From Solanum dulcamara (Eukaryota; Streptophyta; Magnoliopsida; Solanales; Solanaceae), in contig NC_077240.1 in assembly GCF_947179165.1 (NCBI RefSeq), positions 32,288,001-32,352,000 on the forward strand: DNA of 64,000 bases, given 5' to 3'. The notes under the pieces are model-generated. The model was not told the origin of the DNA, did not search any database, and was given only the letters and a program-made list of their open reading frames with translations. Positions 24,653 to 37,039 of this stretch are shown here, in pieces. Made by a program: the position numbers and the translations under genes. Positions within the stretch are counted from its first letter, which is position 1. Each line of letters starts with the position of its first letter.

Positions 24653-25357
24653 ATTTTTTTCCGAAAAAATAGATTAAAATTTTGAGATTATGTTGAACAA
24701 TTTTATATTTGCATGAAAATTAAATTACTAATATATATTGTGCATGTGCTGGTGCAGGCTCCGATGTCTAGTAAATATAAATGTGGGCTTTGTACCTAAT
24801 CTCCATGTGCTTATGAAAAAAGGGATCTTATGTAAATGTACTGCACAACTAAAAAGAATTCAGCTTAATGACAACATGTATATGTAATATATTTATATTA
24901 TATAAATAATGTCCAATCTTGTTTATATGTATAAGAGATATATATACATTCATATACACTGTTATACAATATTCATACATTGTTATATAATGTATATGTA
25001 ATGTATCTTTATTATATAAATTGTGTAGATATGATATATAAATAATGTATCTGCACTATTATACACAAAATCAAATAAATATGGGAAATATTGCCATTGA
25101 TTCAAAAATTAATTTAATAAAATAACAAATATACCAGAATAAATATACAAAAATTTAAATTTTAAAAGTGAGAGAGAAAAATAAGAGCAGAAACCAAATA
25201 AGTGACCCTTTGATTATTGTTTTAATTTATAATGGCCATGTATCAGCCATATGATAGATGATATACTCTTAGAAGCTGGTAAACCAGTGTTGCATATTAG
25301 TATGTTTCGTGTGACCTTGGAAGCCTTGATATTAGCTGTTATCTCAATCTATGTTCT
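24653..25357. other. AT-rich spacer, nothing recognised
   Basis: Low-complexity TATATA- and TATACATT-rich DNA between the 3' LTR of element A and the LTR of element D. No terminus or coding motif seen. Confidence 0.5.
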
Positions 25358-26492
25358 TGTAATGATCCATTTCGATCGTTATACGTAGATTAATGGTGAA
25401 AGAATTAAGTCAATTTTTTTGAGAGATGACTTAGAAATATCGAGACTAAGCCAGACTTGGACGAAATACGAGTCAGGTGAGATATATGGTAATATGAGAA
25501 TGAATTAGAGATAATTTTTGAGTTTGCTTTAATTTTTCTAATAGATAATACCTTAAGAAGTCCATAGGTCTTTACAGGATTTAAATTTGGACGAATAAAA
25601 CTCCTAAAAATTGACTTGGCATGAAAGGAATGGTTTGGAACGTCAAGAATTGAAGTTGTGTTGTAAAATAGGCTCTTTTCTGAAATTTTTGAAGTTGTAG
25701 TACCGTGCAATCCGCTATAGCGAATGAAAAGAGCTATATTGGGAATCAGACACTATAGAAGGGTGCTTTAGGTGCTCTAGCAGGGTCTAAGCACTATATT
25801 GGGGTAGGGCCGCTATTGTGGGATAAGTCGGAATTTAGTGCAAAAAATCCTCAAAATTGATCATTATTTGTCTATCGCATTTATGAGAACTGCAAGGGAG
25901 ATTTAGGGCATTTTTCATCAGTTTTTCATTGCATTCAACGATTTAGGTAAGATTATTACTTTCCCAACTTGTAAATTTGATTATTGAGCTTTAGAGTTTA
26001 TGATGGTAACCTTGGGAAGGAGTTTTAGCTTGAGATTGATGGGGAAAATCCCTGGATTGGATGGAATGATCATGAGTTGGCCTGAGGTTAGGATTTGGTT
26101 ATAATTCGGGTTAAATCAGATCATTATCATTGATTATTTGTATTTGTTATTGGTTTAGACCAAGAACAAGCCAGAATTCGTGATAAGGGGAAAGCTCAGA
26201 TTTTATAGAGTTTTCAAGGCTTGATTCGAGGTAGGTGATGGTTATATGTTTCTAAATTATGTATGTATATATGTCTACTGCTTTTTAGTATTACTTGTTC
26301 AATACATGTGGAGAAAATTTAAAGGCTAAACTAAAATGACACCACTGATCATCTCATGTAAATAACCTATGTATTTACTTGTGGTCTAAAGTGTTATTAT
26401 TCATTGTGTATATAATTGTGCATACATTTATGATTGTTGGTTGGCTTGAGTACCATACCTAGTATGATTGTTTGATCATTGGCTCAGGTACC

Positions 26493-29101
26493 TGTTATGA
26501 CCCAAGCTAGGCCCTGGGTGTAACACGACGATTGGAATCTCGAAGAACTCTAGCCAAGCCTCTTAGAATATCATACATAAGCATTCATAAGGTTTTTATA
26601 GTAATAAAACTAATCATGAAAGCAGAAGTAAAGTCTCAATAGGAATATCTCAATAAAAGAGAAACAACAAAAAATAATGCCACAACATAGACTCCATGAA
26701 CATCTAACATACCTCTACTAGCGAGATGGGGGATTAAAACAAGCTCCTAGCTCACCCATAACGGCATAAGAGAAATGAAATAGTCAATGACGCTATGAAA
26801 ATAAAGTGTCTTATCCTCAAAGCATGAGGACTAACCACAAGAACAACTGTACTAAGCTCTAGCCATGAATGAGAGGATGAGTGTGATCCTCAACCCTACA
26901 TTATGATACAATGTAGGCAAAACATATGCGTTAGTACATGAAATGTACTGAGTATGTGAGAAGCATAAACAATAAACATTGGACATAATCAATATGAATC
27001 ATGACATGCAAGACCAATATCCTAAAACATGAGTAAAACAATAAAAACATTATAATCATTGGTCAATGTATCACAAACATCATCATCATGAGAACTTTAT
27101 ACCTTTATATAAATCTTTTGTAAGAGATACCCTTAACTGACATATGAGATCATGTGAGTTATAACATGGAATTCTGATGTAACTCCCACATTAGGAAGAG
27201 AGAACTACTTGCCAAGGTAGACTCCGTCATGCCTAAGTGGATCCACTAAGCTACTAAGGAATCATGCCTTAACTAGCGGGTGACCATTTTTAAGGAATCA
27301 TGCCTCTACTAATGAGTGATCTTCTTCCTACGGCGGCACATAGTTATAGAACAATGGAATTTCTGATGATGGTCTCGTGCCTCTACTAACGGGTGAGCGT
27401 CTTATCCCAAGGTCCACTCGGTGCTAGGTCAACTCTCAACGAAATATCATACATAATATTTCATAAGCTCTGAAGATGGTAAGAATCTAGTAATACCAAG
27501 TTTAACATAAATACTTGAAAATCATAAAAATAGCTCCTTCAACATATCATGATCATAACATAATTCATATAGACTCTCACCTCTACTAATGACATCTAAA
27601 TCATGGTTTCTTTCATATTGTGGGAAAAATATTTCATAATTCATGGTCACTTGCTTGAAACATCATTCTTAACTTTCATGAGTGATTTATAAGCATGGAC
27701 AAGTATTCATAAAATATTAATTGAAATACTTTGAAATTCATGATCATAATTCATTCGAAACATACTTTGGAAATAACATATAATATAGATCATTGAAATT
27801 CAACTTGAAATTATGCAATATGAGTGAATTATGCAATATTTGATCAATAATCATAAGATAAACTATAACTAAGAAGACCCGATGAAATTTCATGAAACTA
27901 GGGCTTTTAGAAGAAAAATTCATAAAAGAATTTGAGAAGAAACTTGGACACCATGGATGAAAGGGCACATGTATGAATTTCCACATACCTTATTAAATTC
28001 TATCCTTGAAATTGAAAAGGAGACTTGAGTTCTTGAAGCTCTTGTTTGATTTGGGATGATGACCTTGGAAAAACCTTTGATAGAAGACGTCTCTTGATTC
28101 TTGAAATATTTGAATTGAAATCTTTAGGGTTATTGATGGAGAAGAGGAACCCTATGTTAGTTTTGAGAGAATTTCTAGATACTTAAATGTTTAGATTGAT
28201 GATTATGAGAGGATAAACTAGTTAGTGAAATGATATATTCCTTCAAAACACCCAAAAATAACTTAGAATAGGATTAAAAAGCTTTGGAAAGGACCAAAAT
28301 AACCTTGGGAGACATGCACGAAGTTGCTCAAAAATTATTGCAACAATCCTTCATGGCCCATAGTGGCGATCGTGAAGATGTGACTGCCTGACATGGCTTA
28401 ACTAAATAGGGCATAACTTTTTACTCCAAACTCAAATGAGGCAAACTTGGTGGTGTTGGAAAGAGGACTCAAAAATCTATAATTTGATAGGTCATAGGCC
28501 ACTAATTCTTTATATTTTAGGAGATATGCTTGTTTGAAGTTGACTCATGCAAAATCTTATATCGAAACTCAGTCAGTAAGGAAGCTTTCAACTCAACTTT
28601 GTGCTAAAGTATTCTTGTGACCTTAAAACATGTCCACATCTATTCCCACATTAAATAATTAACCTTAACACCCTAAGATAAAAATGAACGGACCACTGGA
28701 TAGAATATATTCACGATCCGCGAAAAGTGTAACAAACCATGGAGTGGTACATAAATATTGCCTTGGTCAAGATTGGATGAGAAGTCTTGACGGAATGGGA
28801 CCACAGGTCATGATGGTCTTGCTGGGCCATAGTGACCCTCGTGAAGCTTACCCCCTTTATGGTCTTAAGGATTGGCTTCCACAGACCACTTGACGGTCTG
28901 TGACCATGTCTATGGGTGAACCTAGTCATGGTCATCTCTTGATCTCACCTTTGTTCCCTAGCACTTCTACTGCTCTTTTCCACGGGTCGGGTGCTGAATA
29001 CAGCCCGTGATGGGCCTCGTGAACCTCAACTGGTGCAAAGTTTTTCTGAGATTTCATCCTTACAATTCGTTTTCCAACTTTTCAACTTTCGAGGTCTAAC
29101 A
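26493..29101 (-). mobile_element. solo LTR E with perfect 5-bp target duplication
   Basis: Starts TGTTATGACCC and ends GAGGTCTAACA, 2609 bp, flanked by GTACC on both sides (26488-26492 and 29102-29106). Read in reverse it opens TGTTAGACCTCG and closes GGGTCATAACA, the usual gypsy orientation, so I place it on the minus strand. No internal region is present, hence a solo LTR. The open frames at 28684-28935 overlap each other on both strands and have no motif. A hairpin block at 26896-26955 resembles that of family B. Confidence 0.93.
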
Positions 29102-29852
29102 GTACCACATCGGTACACTAACATTATTGATTGTTTGCTCAAATACCACGCTAAGTAAGATTCATTATGATTGGCTTAGTTACCGCACCGATACACTAAC
29201 AATTTTTGTGTGGATTCCATGAGAGAAGTAGTGTGTGCATATTGTGATATGGATTGGTAATGAGATATGAATTGGTAATATGTTGACTATTTATATATGT
29301 GTGTTGACTGGTTTTACTAAGTTTTTTTACATTCATGCTTTGGACTGGCCACGTGATCCTACTAGTACATGGTTGTTTTGTGTTCTAATACTGCACTTAC
29401 TCTTTTTTTGTTGAGTACATGACATATTCTGACAACTGATCCAAGACCTCAATTAAGGGATGCGTGACTTTGAATCCAAGGGTGAGTTACTCTTATCAGG
29501 CTGCAATGGATTCCTCTCAGTTCTCACTCCTTTCATTTCAAATTCAGACATTCTTAGATTCTAGTTTATGTTGACTATTTTAGGTTGCATCCCCATATTC
29601 TAGACTTTTATTTAGAGTTTTGGTACTATGACTTTAAGATTCTATAGGGTGTTTTCCATATATGATTTTTATTTCATGATTGAGTTTATTGGGACTCAGT
29701 CCTTGTTTGTTTTAAACTGGTTTTATTTTGTTATTTTGCATGTTTACTTCTTAAAAATGGTGTTGTTGGGTTAAGCTTTGGATAGTATTTGGTTCTCCCA
29801 CCAGATGATTAGTGTGGGTGCCATTTACGGCGAGTCAAGATCATGATAAAGT

Positions 29853-29864
29853 TGGTATTAGAGC
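29853..29864 (+). other. primer binding site of element D (initiator tRNA-Met type)
   Basis: TGGTATTAGAGC, one base from the canonical TGGTATCAGAGC, placed about four bases after the LTR end. It would prime minus-strand DNA synthesis from initiator tRNA-Met. Confidence 0.8.
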
Positions 29865-30144
29865 TCTAGGTTCGTTGATCTCATTATACCAAAATGAGTC
29901 TAGTAGAGTTTTGCAAAACGATATAGAGATACCTGTTCTTTTCTTCAGGAGTCTACAGGACTTTAGGAAATTCTTTCTTCTTTCTTCCTTCGTGTTATAG
30001 CTTGATTCCAAATCGTATTTGTCAATCCAAATTGGTATCTATTCTCATTCACACTTCTGTCCGCCGATGGTTGATACAGGTCTAAATGGTGGAAGGATAT
30101 AGTATCTCCAATAGTTGAGCTTTTGGCCTTATTTCTTGAATTAC

Positions 30145-30684
30145 GATCCATGAGTGCTGGTCTTACATTTAATTCTAATGGCTCTATTGTTTCTAGTTTT
30201 CAAGTCAAGCCAATTCTACTTGAACAGGTGAAAGAAGCATAACAGTTAGATGAGAAGCTTGTGAAATTGATCAAAGAAGTTCAAACTAGAGGAAAGCTTG
30301 ATTTTACTTTTGGAGAGGATGGTGTTTTATTTTATCGAAATAGGTTATGTGTTTCGAAAGATGACAACTTGAGGAAACAAATTTTGAATGAAGCACATAC
30401 TTTACCATATGCAATGCATCCTGGAGGTACCAAAATGTACCAAACAATCAAAGAACACTACTGGTGGAATGGTATGAAAAAGGACATTGCGGAATATATT
30501 TCTAAATGCTTAGCTTGTCTACAGACAAAGGTCGAGCATCAAGTCTCAACAGGGTTATTACAACCCTTATCAATACCTGAGTGGAAATAGCAAAGAATAA
30601 CCATGGACTTTATTTCTGGGCTTCCATGCACTCAAAGAAATCATGACGCAATTTGGGTTATAGTTGATAGGCTAACCAAAAGTG
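30145..30684 (+). pseudogene. element D RNase H end and integrase N-terminal part
   Basis: From about 30145 the frame reads through the RNase H/integrase linker to a stop at VKEA, then 30261-30590 is open: KLDFTFGEDGVLFYRNRLCV, then the zinc-binding HHCC domain (EAHTLPYAMHPGG for the two His, KCLACLQTK for the two Cys), then a TAG after PEWK. The core domain starts (TMDFISGLPCTQ, VIVDRLTKSAHF) with its first catalytic Asp and breaks off at about 30684. The integrase would join the element DNA to the target; here two of the three catalytic acidic residues and all that follows are missing. Confidence 0.85.
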
Positions 30685-30689
30685 CTCAT

Positions 30690-30731
30690 TTCAATCGTCG
30701 TATTATGACTAGGCCCTAGGTGGGTCATGAT
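30690..30731 (+). repeat. 42-bp end of an E-like LTR
   Basis: AATCGTCGTATTATGACTAG and the following GGCCCTAGGTGGGTCATGATA match, in the opposite orientation, the first 45 bases of solo LTR E at 26493. Only the LTR tip is left, wedged between integrase of element D and gag of element F. Confidence 0.6.
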
Positions 30732-30741
30732 AGCTTCACTC

Positions 30742-31682
30742 CTACTGGGTGTGTCCTTTCTCGATCATTTCCCGTTTCCCTACCCCTACCTCTGCCTCTG
30801 CCACGTCCTCTCGCTGCCTTGGAATTGTCAAACCTTCCCCTTTTTGATGGACCTCCTGAATCTGCATTAGCTCTTCTGAACTTATTTTCATTTCTACTAG
30901 ATTGTTCCTTGAAGTAAAAGCAGCTATAACTAATTTACAAAAGTTCTCATATTGTAGGACCACCACAGATTTTCTAATGGAATTATTCAAATCGTCTTCA
31001 AAATGCCTACACTTATATTTTTTGTTATTAATAATACCACCAGCATAATGAGAAAGCCTGAGAAATTTTTGTTGATATTCAGCAATAAACATACTCCCTT
31101 GCTCTAGATTCAAGAACTTTTTTTCTTTGCATCATGATAAGCAGGTGGGACATACTTCATGTGAAATTTTTTCACGAAATCATTCCAAGTAAGAACATGA
31201 GGTTTTTCCTTGGCATTCGGTAAACTTACCCACCAGTCATAAGCATATTTTTGTAACAGTGAAACAATACACTTAAATTTGGCTACGTCTTAACACTCTA
31301 GTTGCTCAAATACTTTTTCCATGCCCTCCAACCACTACTCGGCATCCGTAGGATCAATCGTGCCCTCGAACTCAAATCCATCCATTTTTCTCATTTTTTC
31401 AAAGTTTATTTCATTAGTGTCGGGCATTCTTCTAGCCATGTGATGGAATAAATCAGCCATTTGTTGAAAAGGAGGATCAATAGTAGGAGTACTATGACTC
31501 ATTTGAGGGTGTGGCCCAACTCTTGCACCTTGATTATTTACCACTTCAGACCCACTAATACGAGAAAGATTAGAATTAGAGAAATGCTCTCTAACCCCTT
31601 ATTGTAAGTGAGGTTGGGCATTAGGGTTATTTAGACCCTATCGAGAAGCTTTCATAGGTCTATTAGAGGAAGAAGAGGCCAT
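30742..31682 (-). pseudogene. element F gag, decayed
   Basis: From ATG at 31682 (MASSSSNRPMKASR then TAG) the reading frame runs right to left through HHMARRMPDTNEINFEKMRK, GTIDPTDAE, WLEGMEKVFEQLEC, WWVSLPNAKEKP, TWNDFVKKFHMKYVP to NLEQGSMFIAEYQQKF and SHYAGG. This is the order of a plant retrotransposon gag domain (Retrotrans_gag). At least five in-frame stops interrupt it; the longest open parts are 31544-31335 and 31113-30742. The end is rich in Arg/Gly-like basic text and is cut by the E-like LTR tip. The zinc knuckle and pol are not present. Confidence 0.8.
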
Positions 31683-31834
31683 TATGTAAGTTTTACATAA
31701 GGTAAGATCACATTGCAGTAGGGACATGTACATGATTCATATGTGCAATACACTCAACAAAACATGTAAGAAAGAAAAAAAAGGAGCAGGTATATCAACA
31801 AGTTAAACAAAAGTCCTAGAATCGCAAACCTAGA

Positions 31835-31845
31835 CTCTGATACCA
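31835..31845 (-). other. primer binding site of element F
   Basis: CTCTGATACCA, the reverse of TGGTATCAGAG, four bases from the LTR boundary. A perfect initiator tRNA-Met match over 11 bases. Confidence 0.85.
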
Positions 31846-31849
31846 AATT

Positions 31850-34205
31850 TGTAGCATCCCTTAGGTAGGATGCCACTTACGAAATAAAATTTAATTTAAT
31901 ACTTAAAATATTTAGGAAAAATTTATGCCAAAATATATTCACAAAGTATCTAATAGCGGGAATAGGCCCGTGCAAAAAAGGGTTGAAAGTGCGACATTTT
32001 TTATTCCATTTTACCCTTTAAAACATTTCTTAGATGAAATACAATATCAGAGTATCAATTTAAGATGGTAATTCCCTTCTCAAGCGGTCCACATTTAAGA
32101 ACTTCAGTTTGGAGTTTATATTTTCAAATTAACACCACAACGGTTTTCATAAGAAACACAAAACTTAAACTTGCGATTATAAAAGAAATTAGCATCTTCT
32201 ATTGTACATAATTACAAGGCAAAATGTAAACCCAGTACATGACATGATTTGGGTTGAAAGTACACACTCTAAAATAGCAAAACATGTCTCCAAGTTCGAG
32301 CTACAAACATATGGTCTTGTGTTCAACAAACCTCCAAGATTTCATATAGAAGTATGACATATGTATCATGTACAAGTCCCCAAAATTTTACAAGACATAG
32401 ATGCATATGCAATTGTTATCTACTCCAAATGGCCCCCTTCAGTTCTCTTCCCGAACATTACCTATGATAGCAAACAACTATCGCTAAGCAAGCTTAGTGG
32501 TGTATAAACCTTGGGCTTGGAGCCATCAGATTCTCCAATTCCCTTATCCATAGTAGGTAGCTCAATGAAATAATACAAATCAAGTAACCAAGTATATCAT
32601 AAATATAAATTATCAAACCTTGAAGAGTTTCAAAATATTGATATCCATATTTGAAGGCTTAAGTATCAAGAAAACTTATAAATCAATTCAAGAGAGTTTG
32701 TCCAATAACCAAATTCACCCAACAAGTACGTCATGCCATCACACTAAGAATAATCAATATCAAGGTAGACTGAAGCCCATATCAAGAAGGACCGAAGCCC
32801 CAAACCAAGAAGGGTCGTCACCTAATAATCAAGAGAATCAAGAGACATGTTGAAAGTGGCTTTTCACTCGTACTCGAGAATGGACAAAAGTCCATCTTCA
32901 AGACAAAATAAAAATCCAAAGGCAAGATGGGCAAGATCCGAAGCAAGAGGCATGCCTAATTGATGACAAATTCACCACAACAAGAAGGACAAAGTCCCAA
33001 CAAAAATACAAAATGATCAAGCAATTCGTACAAGTGGGCGATTTAGCGAAAGCTTTGCCATACTTGAGATAATAACCATACAATGCTATAAGATGAAGAG
33101 TAAGGAATCCACCCATCAAGATATTTTAAAATTCAGAAGATAAAGATATTTCAAGTTCAAGTTTATAAACAAACCTTGGTGTTTTACAACAACATAAGTT
33201 CTACCATAATTTGCGAAGTTTGAATCGTCTATGCCATAGACCAACCAAAATCCCCTTCGTCAAACAATTACTCTTGTATTGTATTAGAGAATATATACCT
33301 TAAATATAAAATCAAATATCTACTTAAGTTCAATGGTTCAACACATCAAAACTAAATAGGAAAATCAGCGAAAATCAGTTCAAACTGTCAAAACAGGAAT
33401 TCTGGACAGTACCACTATCATATATTGTTGCTCAATTTCAAAGGGGTAAATGGTAAAAATAGACTTTGTGGGCTTAATGAAAATTGTATATATATGTCTT
33501 GAGGTTTAAGGGAAATTCGAATCACTCCTATATCAATTTTTTACAAAACTATATGCTCACAATACTAACAGTAGTACATGTGGAGTTTGTAAAACAGAAT
33601 TCAGGGCAGCACCTGCCCTGTACGTCCCCTCCCAGTTTCAAGTATATACAAGCAAAATTGGGTTCTTTGACTTGAACGAAAGTTGTAGGCATATGAAATA
33701 TCTTTCTAGAACATCTTGAATCACTTAAAATGAAGCTTTATACAAATAATTATGCTAAAACCACTAACAGCAGTCCAGTCTAAAAATGGGTTTGTAACTT
33801 ACCTCAATTGTGTGGAGTTGTTTGGGGCTCAACCAAGGCAAATCTTGATGACTGATTTAGTGGATGAATATTATGAGAGAATAAAGGTTTTGGTGTCTTT
33901 GTTCCTTGGAGAAAATGAAATTGGAGTGGTGGTGAAGAGGATAAGAACCAACGGTAATAAAATAAAATAAAATAATAACAAAAAAGAAAGGATGCCCACT
34001 TTTGTAAATATATAGTCCATTTAATAAATTTAATAAGATAATCATAGTAGGAGTAGTTTATATAACTACACCTTAAAACTTCAAACAAGTTTCAATGTCG
34101 TCAAGTTCACATTCAGATAGTGCAAAGTAAAATATACCTTTACTATCAAGATATGATAAATCAAAAATTCAAGTATTTACTAAAAAAAGGTTTTCGGGTG
34201 TTACA
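31850..34205 (-). repeat. 5' LTR of element F
   Basis: Starts TGTAGCATCCC and ends TTTTCGGGTGTTACA; in reverse it opens TGTAACACCCGAAAA, a typical gypsy LTR start. The length is 2356 bp. It is joined at 31835-31849 to its primer site and gag, and at 34206 it abuts the middle of LTR G, so it probably inserted there. Frames at 32620-34088 are within the LTR and have no motif. Confidence 0.85.
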
Positions 34206-35467
34206 TGGCCTTTCATCATTACAAATCATACTTGCATAATTCAGATCATATGATTTTGGATCATCACATAGGGCCCTAAGTCACCTATCTTCATACTTGT
34301 ATGAATTCATAACTTGAACGTACTTGTAATTCATGATCATAATTCATACTTGAAATTAGAGTAAAACTCATATACATAATCTATTTGATTGAAAATCATG
34401 AGAGTACCTTGAAAACATTGAATTCTATAATCATAATTCATATAATTCATCATAGAAATAGCTTCTTTCATGATCATTCCTAATTCAACTTGAAATCATG
34501 TAATTTATGTAGAAACATACTCATAATGATCGTTAGTAATGATTTAAAATGAAATTGAAATATCCCTACATATTTCATCGAAATTGGAGTTTAAAGGTAA
34601 TGAAAATTCATGAGATTTTTGAAATAAACCTTGGAATCCATAAGTGGAAGGGACTCATGAATCAATCCACACATACCTTGATTGAAATCGGGCATGAATT
34701 TGAGAAAGGAGACTTTATCTTGAAGAAATCCTAACCAAAGCTTGATGAACTCTTGAGAACCTTGGGAGAAAAGTCTAGAATTTGTTTGGGGAAATAATTA
34801 GGGAATAAAAGAGTTTAGGAGTATTTAGGATACAATTTGATATGAATCTAGTTCTTAAAAACGTCCACATACATTATTAGAATGTAGGAAAAATACCAAA
34901 CTACTCCTCATTAAATTTCGGATCGAGCACTTTTATGACTTAATCCTACTATTCATTGAAGAAGAACGAGTTGTAGGAATGACTCGTCCTGCGGGTCTTG
35001 AGAAAGACCTGAAAAACAAGTCTTTGATCTTTTGTTATGAGTCGTGTCTATGACTCGTTTTCACTTCTATGAGTCATCATTGGACTCATCTTGTAGGTTT
35101 GAGAAACCTGCAAGCTGAAGGTCTCTGAAGCTTCATCACGACTCTATTCTATGAGTCATAAAATTCTCTATGACTCATCCTATTGAGTTGTAGATGAAGT
35201 CCTAAGAGTGACACCTGCGGGTCATCATACCTTGCAACGATGACTCATTTCTACAAGTCGTTATTTACTCTACAAGTTGTCAATGGACTCGTCAACTCCA
35301 TTTTTGCCTTAACCAAATTTCCAATTCTTTACTTCACCTCTACGGGTCAACTTTAAGATCCATAATAACTTATACAAGTCATAGACTGACTCATAGACTT
35401 GTGTCCGTTTCCAATTCCTTTGGAAAAGTTTCTTTTGTTTGACTTTTTCTTTTTACGGGGTCTTACA
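34206..35467 (-). repeat. partial LTR G
   Basis: Ends TTTTTACGGGGTCTTACA at 35467, in reverse TGTAAGACCCCGTAAAAA, a gypsy LTR start. The 5' part on the plus strand is missing because LTR F lies there. The text at 34300-34870 (TTCATGATCATAATTCA, CATACCTTGA...AAAGGAGACTT) resembles solo LTR E at 27700-28050, so G and E are related families. The stretch 34975-35395 is dense in TGAGTCA/TGACTCA palindromes. Confidence 0.7.
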
Positions 35468-36780
35468 GAAGCTCAGGATGAAGATGTATCAAGGGAAGCT
35501 ACCCTTCCCCCACTCCAGGATGATGATAAAGAGAATGTTGACATTGAGAGTGAGGAGGATGCGGAGCCAGAGGCGAGGGCACATGCTTGGATTGCATGTT
35601 TTCCCCTTATGGACTCAGGAATGGTTCACCCGGCATTGTCTCTTTTGAGTGTGTTGGCAGGTACTATAGCCACTCTCACTGCACACGTTGTTGAGGTTCC
35701 AATCACTCATCCTGTTGTTTCTATGGTCCTTAAGATGGATAGAGCATTGGGCACTTATGCATTCTTCCATCTATTTTTGGGCCCTGTGATGTTTGAAATA
35801 GAGCATGATATGCTGACCAAGTTCTTAAAGCTAAAGCCTCCAGTGTTTCATGGTTTCGAGAATGAGGATGCCTACTAATTCATATTGGATTGCTATGAGA
35901 GACTCCACAAGTTGGGTATTATAGTATTATGCACCAGCATGGATTTGAGTTCATGACCTTCCAACTTTAGGGTGAGACAAAATAGTGGTGGAAAACTTTT
36001 GTGGAATGTCAATCATCAGTCTTGCCTCCACTCACTTGGACACAGTTTCATGCTTTGTTCTTATAGATTTATGTGATCTGGGCTTTGAGGGATTGAAAAA
36101 GGGAGTAGTTCATGTCTCTAGAGAAAGGTAGCATGACTGTAGCCGCCTATGAGGCTAAGTTTCATGCTCTATTCCGCTATGCCACGTAGTTGGTGTACAC
36201 TAAGGAAGAAAGGATTCACTTTTTCATTAAAGGTTTGAATTCGGAATTACAAGTTTTATATGTGCACATGACCTCTGCAAGTAGGAGTTTCAATGAGGTG
36301 ACTGACTTTGTTAAGAAAGTGAAAGGAGTTCAAAAGGCTGTGCAGGCTAAGGCATTGGCTAAGAAGACAAAGAATATGGGTAACTACTGTGGTTCTTACT
36401 CTAGAGGTTCTCATTACCTGGTTTATTCAGCCCAATCGATTCAGTCAGCAATGCCAACTTCCACAGATGGTTATTCTGGGATTCCGCAGCAGTTTCTAAA
36501 TCAGCATGGACAAGAACCTTTATATGCATCAGCCAACAAACCATCTCTTGACTATTCGTACTTTAATTATGGTGAGCAGGGATATTTCAAGAGGGAATTC
36601 CCTCACAAGCAGATTGTCGGCTAGGTTCAGCGGCAGACTAAAGCAGTAGTTCCAGTGGGAGGAGGAAATAATGGCAGAGGATGTCCATAGGGTAGGCGAG
36701 GAGGTAATTGGGGAGGCTATGGAGGCCGAGACAATGGTAATGCTAGTAGAGGAGCGACGTAACCAGGTAGAGGGGTTTCC
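35468..36780 (+). pseudogene. gag H of a Ty3/gypsy element, zinc knuckle destroyed
   Basis: An acidic N-terminal stretch (DDDKENVDIESEEDAEPEAR) is followed by the gag core (FLKLKPPVFHGFENEDAY then a TAA, FILDCYERLHKLGI). The core continues in other frames to SMTVAAYEAKFHALFRYAT, RIHFFIKGLNSELQVL and SFNEVTDFVKKV (36190-36624). The expected CCHC knuckle near 36548-36590 reads YFNYGEQGYFKREF: spacing is kept but all four metal ligands are replaced (Tyr, Tyr, Tyr, Phe). A Gly-rich tail follows. Stops at 35876-35878, 36066 and 36622-36624 and shifts near 35940-36190 kill it. Its start was removed by LTR G. Confidence 0.85.
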
Positions 36781-37039
36781 CATGACAATGACAAAACTCA
36801 TTGTTATGTTAATGAAAAAAATAAACATAAAATTAAATAATAGATAATACGAAAAATTGCATAGAATCACATGAAGTAAAAGTTGAGAATGAGAAGAAAA
36901 TAAAATATAAATAATATAAATAAAAATATATAATTTTAGAAAACATTATACTAATAAAAATATAAAATAATTTAAAATAGTAAAAATATAAAATAAAAAT
37001 AAAAATAAAAATAAAAGGAGGAAATTAAAACGTAAACAC
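36781..37039. other. A-rich low-complexity DNA
   Basis: Nearly pure A/T with repeated AAAATATAAATAAT and ATAAAAATAAAA blocks (36895-37015). No gene. Confidence 0.6.

Larger units (their letters stand above)
25358..30689 (+). mobile_element. Ty3/gypsy element D, LTR plus internal remnant
   Basis: The LTR starts TGTAATGATCCATTTCG at 25358, is split by solo LTR E (26493-29101 plus target copy), and ends at about 29848 just before the primer site. LTR length without the insert is about 1.88 kb. The internal part keeps the primer site and about 250 bases of leader, then jumps at about 30110 to the end of RNase H and integrase. The rest (gag, PR, RT, 3' LTR) is absent. The right limit is a join to an unrelated LTR fragment at about 30690. 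Confidence 0.75.

Noticed and set aside
28684..28935. Two overlapping frames (plus and minus) in solo LTR E
   Set aside because: Inside LTR text with no domain; mutual shadows.
29812..30151. Frames on both strands around the element D primer site
   Set aside because: They span LTR end, primer site and leader, which are not coding in this type of element.
32620..34088. Several 62-94-codon frames in LTR F
   Set aside because: LTR sequence; composition-driven, no motif.
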